Below are positions 12,399 to 18,572 of a stretch of 18,572 nt of DNA, piece by piece; position 1 is the stretch's first letter; each line of letters opens with the position of its first letter. Made by a program: the position numbers and the translations under genes. The notes beneath the pieces were generated by a model. That model worked only from the letters and a program-made list of their open reading frames with translations, was not told the DNA's origin and searched no databases. This stretch comes from CAZWRF01 sp964636095. GTDB taxonomy: Bacteria; Patescibacteriota; Minisyncoccia; JAHISW01; Tagabacteraceae. The stretch is from contig CAZWRF010000012.1 in assembly GCA_964636095.1 (NCBI GenBank), forward strand, positions 1 through 18,572. Reading direction: 5' to 3'.

Positions 12399-13691
12399 TT
12401 ACGGCGATTTTCTGGTTATCATTCTGGGGAAGGGAATCGTTTCCCGTACGTGCTTTAGTCCGCATATCCAGGCAACCAGTCTCTCAAGCCCCACTCCGAA
12501 TCCAGAATGAACAACCGAACCGTATTTTCTAAGGTCAAGATACCACTTAAAATCATTTTTGTCAAGCCCATGCTCATTTATCCGGGCTAAAAGAGCGCTA
12601 TAATCGTCTTCTCTTTGTGAGCCGCCTATTATTTCTCCGTATCCTTCCGGCGCCAAAAGGTCGGCGCAAAGAGCCAGGGACGGATCTTCCGGGTCTCTTT
12701 TCATATAAAAGGCTTTTACTTCGGCCGGATATTTTTCAACAAAAATAGGCTTATTGTATTCTTTTGTTAAAATGGTTTCGTCTTCCGCTCCGAGGTCGTC
12801 GTTTTCTTTTATGTTGCTTCCCAGCTTGCGCAGTTTTTCTACGGCTTCTTTGTGAGTCATGCGCGCGAAGGGGGCGCTTATCTTTTTTAAGGGCTCTTTG
12901 TCGCGGTCTATTGTCTCAAGTTCTTTTGAATAGTTTTCCAAAATTTTTGAAACAACAAAGCTTATCAGTTCTTCCTGAATTTTCATGTTTCCTTCGTGGT
13001 TCACGAAAGCAGCTTCCGCGTCCATCATCCAAAACTCGGTAAGGTGGCGGCGCGTTTTTGATTTTTCGGCCCGAAAAGTTGGGCCAAAGTCGTACACTCT
13101 TCCCAGTGAAGCTATTCCGGCCTCAAGATAAAGCTGGCCCGATTGCGACAAGTATGCCTGGCCAAGGTCGAAATAGTCTACCCCAAAAAGAGTGGTGGTA
13201 CCTTCGCAGGCGGAAGGGGTAAGAATGGGGGAGTCAAATCGCGTAAATCCGTTGGAGTTGAGCCACTCCTCAACATACCTATATATACCCGCTCGTATTC
13301 TCAAAATAGCCCATTGTTTTTTTGACCTAAGCCACAGGTGCCTGTTGTCTAAAAGAAAATCGGGGCCGTGCTCTTTTTTGCCGATAGGGTATTCTTCGGC
13401 GATTTGAAAAACTTTTATACCGTTTACTTTTAGCTCAAACTCGCCGGGTTTTTTTGGATGCTCTTTTACAGTACCCGCAAGCTCCACCGAAGATTCCGTT
13501 GTGATTTTTGTTACTTCGTTCCATGCGCTGTCATCCAGCTCGGTTTTTTGGGCCACGGCCTGAACAATGCCGGTGCCGTCTCGTGTTTCCAAAAAAGCTA
13601 TTTTTCCGGAAGAGCGGGCGTTGAAAACCCACCCCTTTATTTTTACTTCTTTGCCGGCATAGTTGGCGATGTCTTTTATAAAAATATTCAT
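12399..13691 (-). CDS. asnS: Asparaginyl-tRNA synthetase
   Basis: This class IIb synthetase charges tRNA-Asn with asparagine in the cytoplasm. The 430-residue protein has an N-terminal OB-fold anticodon-binding domain (about 1-105; VKIKGWVFNARSSGKIAFLETRDGTG, landmarks GWVFNAR and FLETRDG), then the catalytic domain with class II motif 2 (FRAEKSKTRRHLTEFWMMD, 206-224) and motif 3 (GFGVGLERLVAWICG near the C-terminus). The RHLTEFWMMDAE form and the GGSQRED segment favour AsnRS over AspRS. The length is near the usual 430-460. A TTGATA-17-TATAAT promoter lies upstream within and before the divergent DedA gene, giving a leader of about 75 bases with no clear Shine-Dalgarno. A dedicated AsnRS implies direct charging; whether an amidotransferase route also exists cannot be seen. 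Confidence 0.94.
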   Translation of the reverse strand: MNIFIKDIANYAGKEVKIKGWVFNARSSGKIAFLETRDGTGIVQAVAQKTELDDSAWNEVTKITTESSVELAGTVKEHPKKPGEFELKVNGIKVFQIAEEYPIGKKEHGPDFLLDNRHLWLRSKKQWAILRIRAGIYRYVEEWLNSNGFTRFDSPILTPSACEGTTTLFGVDYFDLGQAYLSQSGQLYLEAGIASLGRVYDFGPTFRAEKSKTRRHLTEFWMMDAEAAFVNHEGNMKIQEELISFVVSKILENYSKELETIDRDKEPLKKISAPFARMTHKEAVEKLRKLGSNIKENDDLGAEDETILTKEYNKPIFVEKYPAEVKAFYMKRDPEDPSLALCADLLAPEGYGEIIGGSQREDDYSALLARINEHGLDKNDFKWYLDLRKYGSVVHSGFGVGLERLVAWICGLKHVRETIPFPRMITRKSP

Positions 13692-13768
13692 TATCTTTAG
13701 GGTAGGTTAAAAGCCGTATTTTTTCCAGCCCGGGTATTTCATGCGGGATTTATTTTTCGGCTGTTTTG

Positions 13769-13777
13769 TGTCATTAT
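13769..13777 (+). promoter_or_regulatory. Candidate extended -10 for the DedA operon, overlapping the asnS promoter
   Basis: TGT-CATTAT (hexamer 13772-13777, four of six consensus) lies six bases before ATG 13784, so +1 would be the start codon. The hexamer overlaps the opposite-strand TATAAT of asnS, so the two polymerases would compete. The region is A/T rich, so this call is tentative. Confidence 0.4.
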
Positions 13778-13801
13778 AAAAAAATGGTTTCCGTTTATCA
13801 A
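13773..13801 (-). promoter_or_regulatory. Sigma70 promoter of asnS
   Basis: On the minus strand, TTGATA (13801-13796), a 17-base spacer, and a perfect TATAAT (13778-13773). The predicted start is near 13766, leaving a leader of about 75 bases before ATG 13691. The -35 lies inside the DedA coding region. Confidence 0.75.
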
Positions 13802-14368
13802 AGAATTTTTGGGTTGCTTCTTTCCTACAAATATTTTATATTTTTCCCGTTGGTGATGTTTGAAGGCCCCGTAACTACTCTTGTTGCCGGGTTTCTTTGT
13901 TCTTTGGGCTACATGAATTTTTTATTGTTAATTTTTTTAGCGCCTATAGCAGACTTGGCAAGCGATGCTTTGTATTACGCCCTCGGCAGGTGGGGCAGGA
14001 AAAAAGTAGTTGAAAAACATGCTCACCGCGTTGGCCTTACCCCCGAAAGGGTAGAGAAACTGGAAGACCGTTTCAAAAAACACGGCGTTAAAATGCTGGC
14101 TTTCGGCAAAGTGGCCGACCCCTTAAGCTCAACCATTCAAACCATAGCTGGGCTTACCCGGATGAATTTTAAAAAATATTTCTGGTGGAATGCTGTTATC
14201 ACTTTTCCGAAATCTTTTGCCGTTTTAACCATCGGTTTTTATTTTGGAGAGGCCATAGGCCAGGCAGATTTTTACCGCCGGGTTTTCGGCATTGTAGTTA
14301 GCATAGCGGGCATTGTTGCTATCGTTGCTTATTTATTTTATCGTCGTATTGTTGAGAAAAAATTATAA
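13784..14368 (+). CDS. DedA-family membrane protein
   Basis: The 194-residue protein matches the DedA/SNARE-associated family (PF09335): FEGPVTTLVAGFL near the start, APIADLASDALYYALGRWGRK, then FKKHGVKMLAFGKVADPLSSTIQTIAGLTRMNFKKYF (landmarks FKKHG, KVADP and AGLTRM), and two C-terminal helices. Some DedA proteins translocate undecaprenyl phosphate or phospholipids across the membrane, so lipid movement is the likely role. The usual arginine in the R-x-x-P segment is Lys here (KVADP). An in-frame TTG at 13766 would add six residues, but it lies upstream of the predicted promoter, so ATG 13784 is chosen. It is the first gene of a five-gene operon; the next gene starts within or just after it. 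Confidence 0.85.
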   Translation: MVSVYQRIFGLLLSYKYFIFFPLVMFEGPVTTLVAGFLCSLGYMNFLLLIFLAPIADLASDALYYALGRWGRKKVVEKHAHRVGLTPERVEKLEDRFKKHGVKMLAFGKVADPLSSTIQTIAGLTRMNFKKYFWWNAVITFPKSFAVLTIGFYFGEAIGQADFYRRVFGIVVSIAGIVAIVAYLFYRRIVEKKL

Positions 14369-14372
14369 AATT

Positions 14373-15230
14373 GTGGAAAGTACGAAAATTGAAGAAAAAT
14401 TTGTAGATACGGGGCGGGGGAAAATTTTTTACTGGAGCAACCTTTCTTTTCGTGGCCGGCCAACCGTTGTTTTTTTGCACGGCCTTTCCTCAAACCACAC
14501 CACGTGGCTTAAGGCGATGAAATTTTTCAGTAAAAAGAAATTCAATGTATTAGCTTTGGATTTGCGCGGGCACGGCCTGTCTGATAAATCCAAGAACAAA
14601 AAAAATTATATATTGGATGTTTTTTCCGGGGATTTGGGCGCTATTATGAAAAAAGAGGAAATAAAAAATGCGGTTTTTGTGGGTTATTCTTTCGGCGGGC
14701 AAGTAGCCATTGATTATATTTCAAAAAATCCCGAACGTGCGCAGGGGCTGGTTCTTATAAGCGTAAATCATTCAAATCCGCTGGAATATCACATAGGATT
14801 AAAATTTTTAACACCCATTGTAACGGGAGTTATAAACCTGGCTGCGTTTTTTGTTCTTTGGCAGAAAAGAAAGGAATATTATTACTATGAGCACGGCAAA
14901 TCCGTGGGTTATTGGGATTCTGTTTTTGACGGATTCAAAACAATGCCGTTGTCGGTGAATTTTTGGATGCTTGCCGGAGTTTTTGAAATAAATTTTAAAG
15001 ACACAGTAAAAAAGATCAAAGCTCCCACAGTGATAATTGCCGGCAAAAAAGACCCTTTGGTTACAAGGCGGGAGATCAATGACATGACCAAGGCCATGAA
15101 GGGAGCCGAGGTTGTAGTTTCCAAAAGTTCCGGGCATTTTGTGGGAACAAATGCCCAGGATGAAGTTATTGAAATTTTAATGAATTTCCTTAATAATAAA
15201 ATCCTGGATTATGAAAATAGCGATTTTTAG
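14373..15230 (+). CDS. Alpha/beta hydrolase
   Basis: The product (285 residues from GTG 14373) has the alpha/beta-hydrolase fold: oxyanion FLHGLSS, LDLRGHGLSD, nucleophile elbow GYSFGG with Ser106, acid Asp227 in AGKKDPLV and His255 in SSGHFVG. A hydrophobic stretch in the cap (about 143-164, LKFLTPIVTGVINLAAFFVLW) suggests membrane contact, as in lipases and monoacylglycerol lipases, but the substrate is unknown. The start is uncertain: the frame extends back to a TTG at 14313, which would add a 20-residue hydrophobic N-terminus overlapping DedA by 56 bases; GTG 14373 lies four bases after the DedA stop. Neither has a clear Shine-Dalgarno. It overlaps the next gene by 20 bases. Confidence 0.83.
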   Translation: MESTKIEEKFVDTGRGKIFYWSNLSFRGRPTVVFLHGLSSNHTTWLKAMKFFSKKKFNVLALDLRGHGLSDKSKNKKNYILDVFSGDLGAIMKKEEIKNAVFVGYSFGGQVAIDYISKNPERAQGLVLISVNHSNPLEYHIGLKFLTPIVTGVINLAAFFVLWQKRKEYYYYEHGKSVGYWDSVFDGFKTMPLSVNFWMLAGVFEINFKDTVKKIKAPTVIIAGKKDPLVTRREINDMTKAMKGAEVVVSKSSGHFVGTNAQDEVIEILMNFLNNKILDYENSDF

Positions 15231-16350
15231 CGATACTTTTCCTCCAAAAACCGATGGTGTCGCCAGCGTTGTCCGCCAGTCCGCCAAAGGTCTGGCTGAT
15301 ATGGGGCACAAGGTGATTGTTTTTACCGTTTCCAAAAACGGAGACAAATCTGCCGCCGAAAGAGACGGCTTTGAAGTTGTTTTTTTGCCTTCTTTACCTG
15401 CTGTCGTTTATCCCGACGCGCGATTTACTCTACCTGTCGGCGCATCACTCTCTCGGCTTAAAAAATTCGGACCCGACATTATTCACAGTCACACGCCTTT
15501 TTCGATGGGCTGGGAAGCCGTATGGGGCGCGAAAATTTTAAAAGTTCCTCTTGTGGGAACACACCATACTTTCTACGACTATTATCTGAAGCACGCGAAA
15601 ATTGACTACGGTTGGGGAAAAAGTCTCTCATGGAAGTACACGGTTGGCTATTATAATCGCTGCCGCCTTGTTTTAAGTCCTACGAGATCGCTGGCTGAAG
15701 CTTTGAAGGGGCAGGGCATTAAAAAGCCGGTAGAAATTTTGAGAAATTCCGTGGAAACTGATATGTTCAGGCCTGCTGCCGACAAATCTTTAAAAAACGG
15801 GAAAACACTGGTTTATATGGGCCGGCTTAGCTACGAAAAAAGCATTGATAAAATTTTGGAAGCGTTTGCGATAATGATTAAAAAAGACGGAGCTCTTCGG
15901 TTGGCGATTGTCGGCGACGGACCGGAGCTTCAGAATCTTCGGGAGCTTGCGGATAACCTGGGCGTAAAGGACAAAGTTTTTTTTACCGGTACTCTTCACG
16001 GAAAAGATTTGATCGAAGCTCTTCGGGCTTCGGATGTTTTTCTTACCGCATGCAAAAACGAAAATATGCCGATTTCGGTTTTGGAAGCCATGGCCAGCGG
16101 ATTGCCCGTTGTGGCGGTGCCGGAAAAGGGTTTAAAAGAAATTATTGAAGAAAATGTCAACGGGTTTTTTGCCGAAACGGACAACGCCAAAGATATAGCC
16201 CAAAAAACGCTTGACCTTATTTCCAAACCGGCCCTTGTTGAAAAGTTTGGCGCCGCTTCGCGGCGCCTTGCCATGGAATATTCAAGAGAAAAAGTTTCCA
16301 AATTTCTGGAAAATTATTATAAAAAAATTTTGAACAAAAAAAGAACATGA
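15211..16350 (+). CDS. GT4 glycosyltransferase, diacylglycerol glucosyltransferase-like
   Basis: The 379-residue enzyme has the GT-B fold: N-terminal IFSDTFPPKTDGVASVV with the acceptor-side loop, IIHSHTPFSMGW, and a C-terminal donor domain with LVYMGRLSYEKSID, IVGDGPEL and the Ex7E motif ENMPISVLE (Glu284, Glu292). The start IFSDTFPPxxDGV and the GTHHTFYDYY segment resemble 1,2-diacylglycerol 3-alpha-glucosyltransferases (alMGS type), which put glucose on diacylglycerol at the inner membrane face. The next gene resembles the enzyme that adds the second sugar, which strengthens this reading. Sugar and acceptor are inferred from family only. The gene overlaps the hydrolase end by 20 bases and the next start by 4 (ATGA). 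No Shine-Dalgarno is visible. Confidence 0.85.
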   Translation: MKIAIFSDTFPPKTDGVASVVRQSAKGLADMGHKVIVFTVSKNGDKSAAERDGFEVVFLPSLPAVVYPDARFTLPVGASLSRLKKFGPDIIHSHTPFSMGWEAVWGAKILKVPLVGTHHTFYDYYLKHAKIDYGWGKSLSWKYTVGYYNRCRLVLSPTRSLAEALKGQGIKKPVEILRNSVETDMFRPAADKSLKNGKTLVYMGRLSYEKSIDKILEAFAIMIKKDGALRLAIVGDGPELQNLRELADNLGVKDKVFFTGTLHGKDLIEALRASDVFLTACKNENMPISVLEAMASGLPVVAVPEKGLKEIIEENVNGFFAETDNAKDIAQKTLDLISKPALVEKFGAASRRLAMEYSREKVSKFLENYYKKILNKKRT

Positions 16351-17366
16351 AAATATGCCTTTATCTTGAGGGGCTGCGTTTTTTGGGAGGTTTTTTGTAC
16401 AAAAACATAGGCACGGGCCTTCTTTCTTCCTACAAAAATCAAAAAAATGCGCTTGAATATTTTAGGATTCCCTATGTTGAAGAATGGAGCGAAGGCTGTG
16501 ATATTTTTCAAATAAATACGCCATGGTTAAAATCTCTGTGGCTTATTAAAAAAGCTAAGCGCCGGGGCATGAAAGTGATAATTTGGTCTCATGTAACGGT
16601 TGAAGACTTTATCCAGGTGTTTCGCTTCAACAAATATATCGCTCCGTTAATGAAAAAATATCTTGCCTACGCCTACAACCAGGCCGACCTCATTTTCAGT
16701 CCCAGCGAATATACAAAATCGCTTGTGGCAGCCTACGGCATTTCAAAAGAAAAAATTGTAGCTTTTTCAAACGGAGTTGACCTTGAAAAATTTTATAAAG
16801 ACGAAAAGAAAAGAACGGACTATAGGGAAAAATACAACCTTAAAAATCTAGCGGTTGGAACAGTCGGCCTTGCCATACCGAGAAAGGGGATTGATACATT
16901 TTTAAAATTGGCCGAAAAATTTCCGGAAAATAAGTTTATGTGGTACGGGAAAATATACAGCTCGCTTCTGGTGAAATCTCTTCCGAAAAACATTCCCGCA
17001 AACACGCGTTTTACCGGATATGTCGACGACATTTTGGCGGCGTTCAATTCCCTGGACATTTTTATTTTCCCTTCATATGAAGAAAATCAGGGGATGGTGA
17101 TTTTGGAGGCGGCAGTCTTGGGCTTGCCCATTTTGGTCCGCGACATTCCCGTTTATGGCGGGTGGCTTGTTCATGGAGAAAATTGCCTCAAGGCAAAAAA
17201 CGATGAAGAATTTGAGAAAAACCTGAAGCTTGTTTTGGCGGATGAAGGCCTTCGCGAGAAGCTTTCAAAAGGCGCGCTGGCACTGGCCCAAAAGGAAGAC
17301 ATCAAAAAAAGCCGTCTCACGGAAATTTATCAACAACTGGTTAAGACGAAGCGTGATATAATATAA
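16347..17366 (+). CDS. GT4 glycosyltransferase, CpoA/diglucosyl-diacylglycerol synthase-like
   Basis: The 339-residue GT-B enzyme starts with KICLYLEG. It has DIFQINTPWLKSL, the HVTVEDFIQVFRFNKYIAPLMKKYL region (landmarks HVTVEDF and IAPLMKKYL), FSPSEYTKSLV, SNGVDLEKF and the Ex7E motif EENQGMVILE (Glu246, Glu254). The HxTxEDF...APL..YL..Y..AD....S.YTK pattern resembles streptococcal CpoA, which adds a second sugar to monoglucosyl-diacylglycerol. Together with the upstream gene it would make a diglycosyl lipid, a non-bilayer and charge-controlling membrane lipid. This is inference from sequence memory; other acceptors such as a cell-surface glycan are possible. It overlaps the upstream gene by four bases and is followed by a PAP2_C gene. 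Confidence 0.83.
   Translation: MKICLYLEGLRFLGGFLYKNIGTGLLSSYKNQKNALEYFRIPYVEEWSEGCDIFQINTPWLKSLWLIKKAKRRGMKVIIWSHVTVEDFIQVFRFNKYIAPLMKKYLAYAYNQADLIFSPSEYTKSLVAAYGISKEKIVAFSNGVDLEKFYKDEKKRTDYREKYNLKNLAVGTVGLAIPRKGIDTFLKLAEKFPENKFMWYGKIYSSLLVKSLPKNIPANTRFTGYVDDILAAFNSLDIFIFPSYEENQGMVILEAAVLGLPILVRDIPVYGGWLVHGENCLKAKNDEEFEKNLKLVLADEGLREKLSKGALALAQKEDIKKSRLTEIYQQLVKTKRDII
17354..17362 (+). promoter_or_regulatory. Extended -10 before the PAP2_C gene
   Basis: TGA-TATAAT, a full consensus hexamer at 17357-17362, in the last codons of the upstream gene. The predicted start is near 17369, nine bases before ATG 17378. It may provide an internal promoter in the operon. Confidence 0.5.
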
Positions 17367-17377
17367 AAACGTAAAAT

Positions 17378-18031
17378 ATGTACAAAGAGGTAAAAAATAA
17401 ATACGCTTTTTTATTCAAAAACAGAAAGTTCGTGTACTCTCTGATTTTTGCTTTCTTGTTGCTTTTTGCCAGCCTGTTTATCAATTACTATGCGGGCAAT
17501 TATGCCACGGAGAAAGAAAGCAACTCGGTAACGGACATTGTTTTAAGCAATATCCAGGCGCACGACGTTGACGGCTTTGTAATTTTCAGTACTCTTTTTG
17601 GAATTGCCTTCATAGCTTTTTTATGCTTTGCCATGCCGGAAACCATGCCTTTTGTTTTAAAGTCGGTGGCCCTTTTTGTTTTGATAAGGTCCGTTTTCAT
17701 CAGCCTTACTCATCTTGGGCCTTTTCCCACCGCCGTTGTCATTGACTCCAATATTATAAATAAATTTACTTTTGCCGGGGATTTATTTTTTTCCGGCCAC
17801 ACCGGCCTGCCTTTTTTGATGTCTTTAATTTACTGGAAAAACAAAATTCTCCGGTATGCGTTTCTTGTGGCCTCGGTTGTTATTGGCGCGACGATGCTTT
17901 TGGGGCATTTGCATTATTCCATTGATGTTTTGGCCGCCTTTTTTATAACCTACGCCATATTTCATCTTGCCGAATTTTTGTTCAAGAAAGACAGATTAAT
18001 TTTTAATCTGGATAGCTTTCCCCTCAACTAA
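17378..18031 (+). CDS. PAP2_C (sphingomyelin-synthase-like) membrane protein
   Basis: The 217-residue protein has about six hydrophobic helices and matches the sphingomyelin-synthase-like PAP2_C family (PF14360): Arg104 in LIRSVFISLTHLGP, FSGHTGLPFLMSL with His141, and HLHYSIDVLAAFF with His179 and Asp183. These are the triad His, His, Asp used for phosphoryl or phosphodiester transfer on lipid head groups. It may make diacylglycerol from a phospholipid, which would feed the two glycosyltransferases upstream, or transfer a head group. It follows the second glycosyltransferase by 11 bases and has its own TGA-TATAAT. Its last 36 bases overlap the opposite-strand UPF0251 gene. Bacterial members of the family are poorly characterised. 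Confidence 0.8.
   Translation: MYKEVKNKYAFLFKNRKFVYSLIFAFLLLFASLFINYYAGNYATEKESNSVTDIVLSNIQAHDVDGFVIFSTLFGIAFIAFLCFAMPETMPFVLKSVALFVLIRSVFISLTHLGPFPTAVVIDSNIINKFTFAGDLFFSGHTGLPFLMSLIYWKNKILRYAFLVASVVIGATMLLGHLHYSIDVLAAFFITYAIFHLAEFLFKKDRLIFNLDSFPLN
17992..18010. repeat. Short palindrome in the overlapping gene ends
   Basis: CAGATTAA (17992-17999) and TTAATCTG (18003-18010) around a TTT loop. It contains the stop codon of the UPF0251 gene and lies in the last codons of the PAP2_C gene. The stem is A/T rich and weak. Confidence 0.5.
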
Positions 18032-18271
18032 GGCTTCGGCTATTTTTTTGTAAGCCGAAGACAAAATTCTCTGAAAAGTGCTCTGCGATGTTTTCATCTG
18101 CTTGGCGCATTCGGTTTGGTCCAGGTCTTTTATATTTTTAAGGCGTATGGCTTCCATTTCTTCGGAAGCAAGCTCCACCACCTCAAGGTGCCTCATTGGC
18201 ACTCCGCGGGGCTTGAAGTAGGTAACATCCGGATTGAACATTATTCTTCTTCTAAGTCTTGGTCTTGGCAT
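17996..18271 (-). CDS. UPF0251/DUF134 DNA-binding protein
   Basis: The 91-residue protein matches UPF0251 (DUF134) from end to end: MPRPRLRRRI, NPDVTYFKPRGVP, the EEMEAIRLKNIKDLDQTECA segment (landmarks EAIRLK and DQTECA), the helix-turn-helix TSQSTFQRILSSAYKKIAEAL and the final EGKAIQI. The family is a likely transcription regulator, often found next to DUF5320, NifX/NifB-type or Mrp ATPase genes in anaerobes. It lies 66 bases downstream of the DUF5320 gene on the same strand. A TAAAAT on the minus strand at 18289-18284 could give a leader of about six bases. Its stop lies within the PAP2_C gene (36-base tail-to-tail overlap). Confidence 0.9.
   Translation of the reverse strand: MPRPRLRRRIMFNPDVTYFKPRGVPMRHLEVVELASEEMEAIRLKNIKDLDQTECAKQMKTSQSTFQRILSSAYKKIAEALVEGKAIQIKN
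18034..18060 (+). terminator. Possible terminator hairpin of the lipid operon inside the UPF0251 gene
   Basis: CTTCGGCT (18034-18041) pairs with AGCCGAAG (18053-18060) across an 11-base T-rich loop, starting two bases after the PAP2_C stop. What follows is ACAAAATTCT rather than a T-tract, so it would be a weak terminator. Confidence 0.35.
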
Positions 18272-18306
18272 GTTTGTTGTTTTATTTTAATCTTAAAGTT
18301 GGGAGG

Positions 18307-18332
18307 AGCCCTGCACCGTATGGTGCAGGGCT
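18307..18332 (-). other. Strong hairpin between DUF5320 and UPF0251 genes
   Basis: A perfect 11-bp stem AGCCCTGCACC/GGTGCAGGGCT (18307-18317 with 18322-18332) and a four-base loop, starting five bases after the DUF5320 stop. On the minus strand it is followed by CCTCCCAAC and not by a T-tract, so a standard terminator is unlikely. It may be a processing or stability element between the two genes. Confidence 0.6.
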
Positions 18333-18337
18333 TCCTG

Positions 18338-18544
18338 CTACTTGGCCTTCTTGAGAGCTTCTATTTCTTCTTTTACGGCTTTAAGTTCGTCTTCGAGTAT
18401 TTTTTCTTCATCTTCCAGGGCGGCAAGTTCGTTTTTGGGAGAAATAAATCTTCGCCTCATTCCCATTCCTCCCGCGCAAGATCCCCGGCCCCAGCCGGTT
18501 CGCGGACCCTGTCCCATTGGGCCTGTTCCATCTAATCTTGGCAT
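18338..18544 (-). CDS. DUF5320 small glycine-rich/coiled-coil protein
   Basis: The 68-residue protein has the DUF5320 N-terminus, MPRLDGTGPMGQGPRTGWGRG with a CAGG Cys (landmarks GTGPMG and GPRTGWG), and a C-terminal charged coiled coil (about 38-67, LEDEEKILEDELKAVKEEIEAL pattern). The function is not established; members are found with UPF0251 and NifX/NifB-domain genes in anaerobes. The start at 18544 has no Shine-Dalgarno. A TATTTT on the minus strand (18556-18551) lies six bases before the ATG, compatible with a leaderless start, but the upstream region is outside the window. Confidence 0.82.
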   Translation of the reverse strand: MPRLDGTGPMGQGPRTGWGRGSCAGGMGMRRRFISPKNELAALEDEEKILEDELKAVKEEIEALKKAK

Positions 18545-18572
18545 GTTTTTAAAATAAATTTATCTTAATAAT

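Noticed and set aside
13692..13766. T-box or other leader riboswitch in the asnS leader
   Set aside because: The leader of about 75 bases has no strong hairpin with T-tract and no T-box-like conserved sequence that I can see.
18116..18535. A 139-codon plus-strand frame across the DUF5320 and UPF0251 genes
   Set aside because: It runs antisense to two recognised small genes and through the hairpin; its composition (Phe/Ser/His rich) is that of a shadow frame.
1..18572. tRNA, rRNA, CRISPR, transposase or prophage elements
   Set aside because: No cloverleaf-like intergenic stretch, no repeat-spacer array and no transposase, integrase or phage structural gene was found.

Overview
The window looks like a chromosomal segment of a Candidate Phyla Radiation (Patescibacteria, Parcubacteria-like) bacterium. 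The grounds are A/T-rich tightly packed genes, several short anchored proteins of unknown family, an adenosylcobalamin-type ribonucleotide reductase, and a UPF0251/DUF5320 pair. This is inferred from gene content only. I see no rRNA, tRNA, CRISPR array or transposase, and no gene-free stretch longer than 300 bases.

Layout. 1-2058: three small envelope proteins (anchored unknown protein, bPH2-type PH-domain membrane protein, MliC-domain protein). 2151-4040: a divergent FtsH-type AAA protease with its own sigma70 promoter and terminator. 4103-5325: a BcrC-like PAP2 phosphatase and a DUF389 membrane protein. 5427-9187: a three-gene unit of family-4 uracil-DNA glycosylase homologue, Nudix hydrolase and class II ribonucleotide reductase, a coherent dNTP supply and uracil/nucleotide quality set. 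9188-10411: a small accessory island holding a membrane-tethered winged-helix protein bracketed by two copies of a 31-nt palindrome, then two small orphan genes. 10412-11626: the principal sigma factor. 11659-13691 (minus strand): asnS followed by an exported trypsin-like protease. 13784-18031: a five-gene lipid/envelope operon (DedA, alpha/beta hydrolase, two GT4 glycosyltransferases resembling the mono- and diglucosyl-diacylglycerol synthase pair, and a sphingomyelin-synthase-like PAP2_C protein). 17996-18544 (minus strand): DUF5320 and UPF0251/DUF134, the latter overlapping the operon end tail to tail.

Most notable observations. (1) Three genes (536, 4594, 9358) have an extended -10 of the form TGC-TAWAAT exactly six bases before the ATG, which places the predicted transcription start on the A of the start codon. 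Several other genes come close. Genes with a clear -35 (ftsH, asnS, the 9816 gene) instead have 5' leaders. This suggests two promoter classes, one giving leaderless mRNAs, and the sigma factor in the window keeps the residues that read extended -10 DNA. (2) The uracil-DNA glycosylase homologue has lost all four cysteines that bind the [4Fe-4S] cluster in family 4. (3) The FtsH has Trp in place of the conserved pore Phe. (4) The duplicated palindrome around the tethered winged-helix gene supplies that gene's stop codon, and a second perfect palindrome lies inside its coding region.
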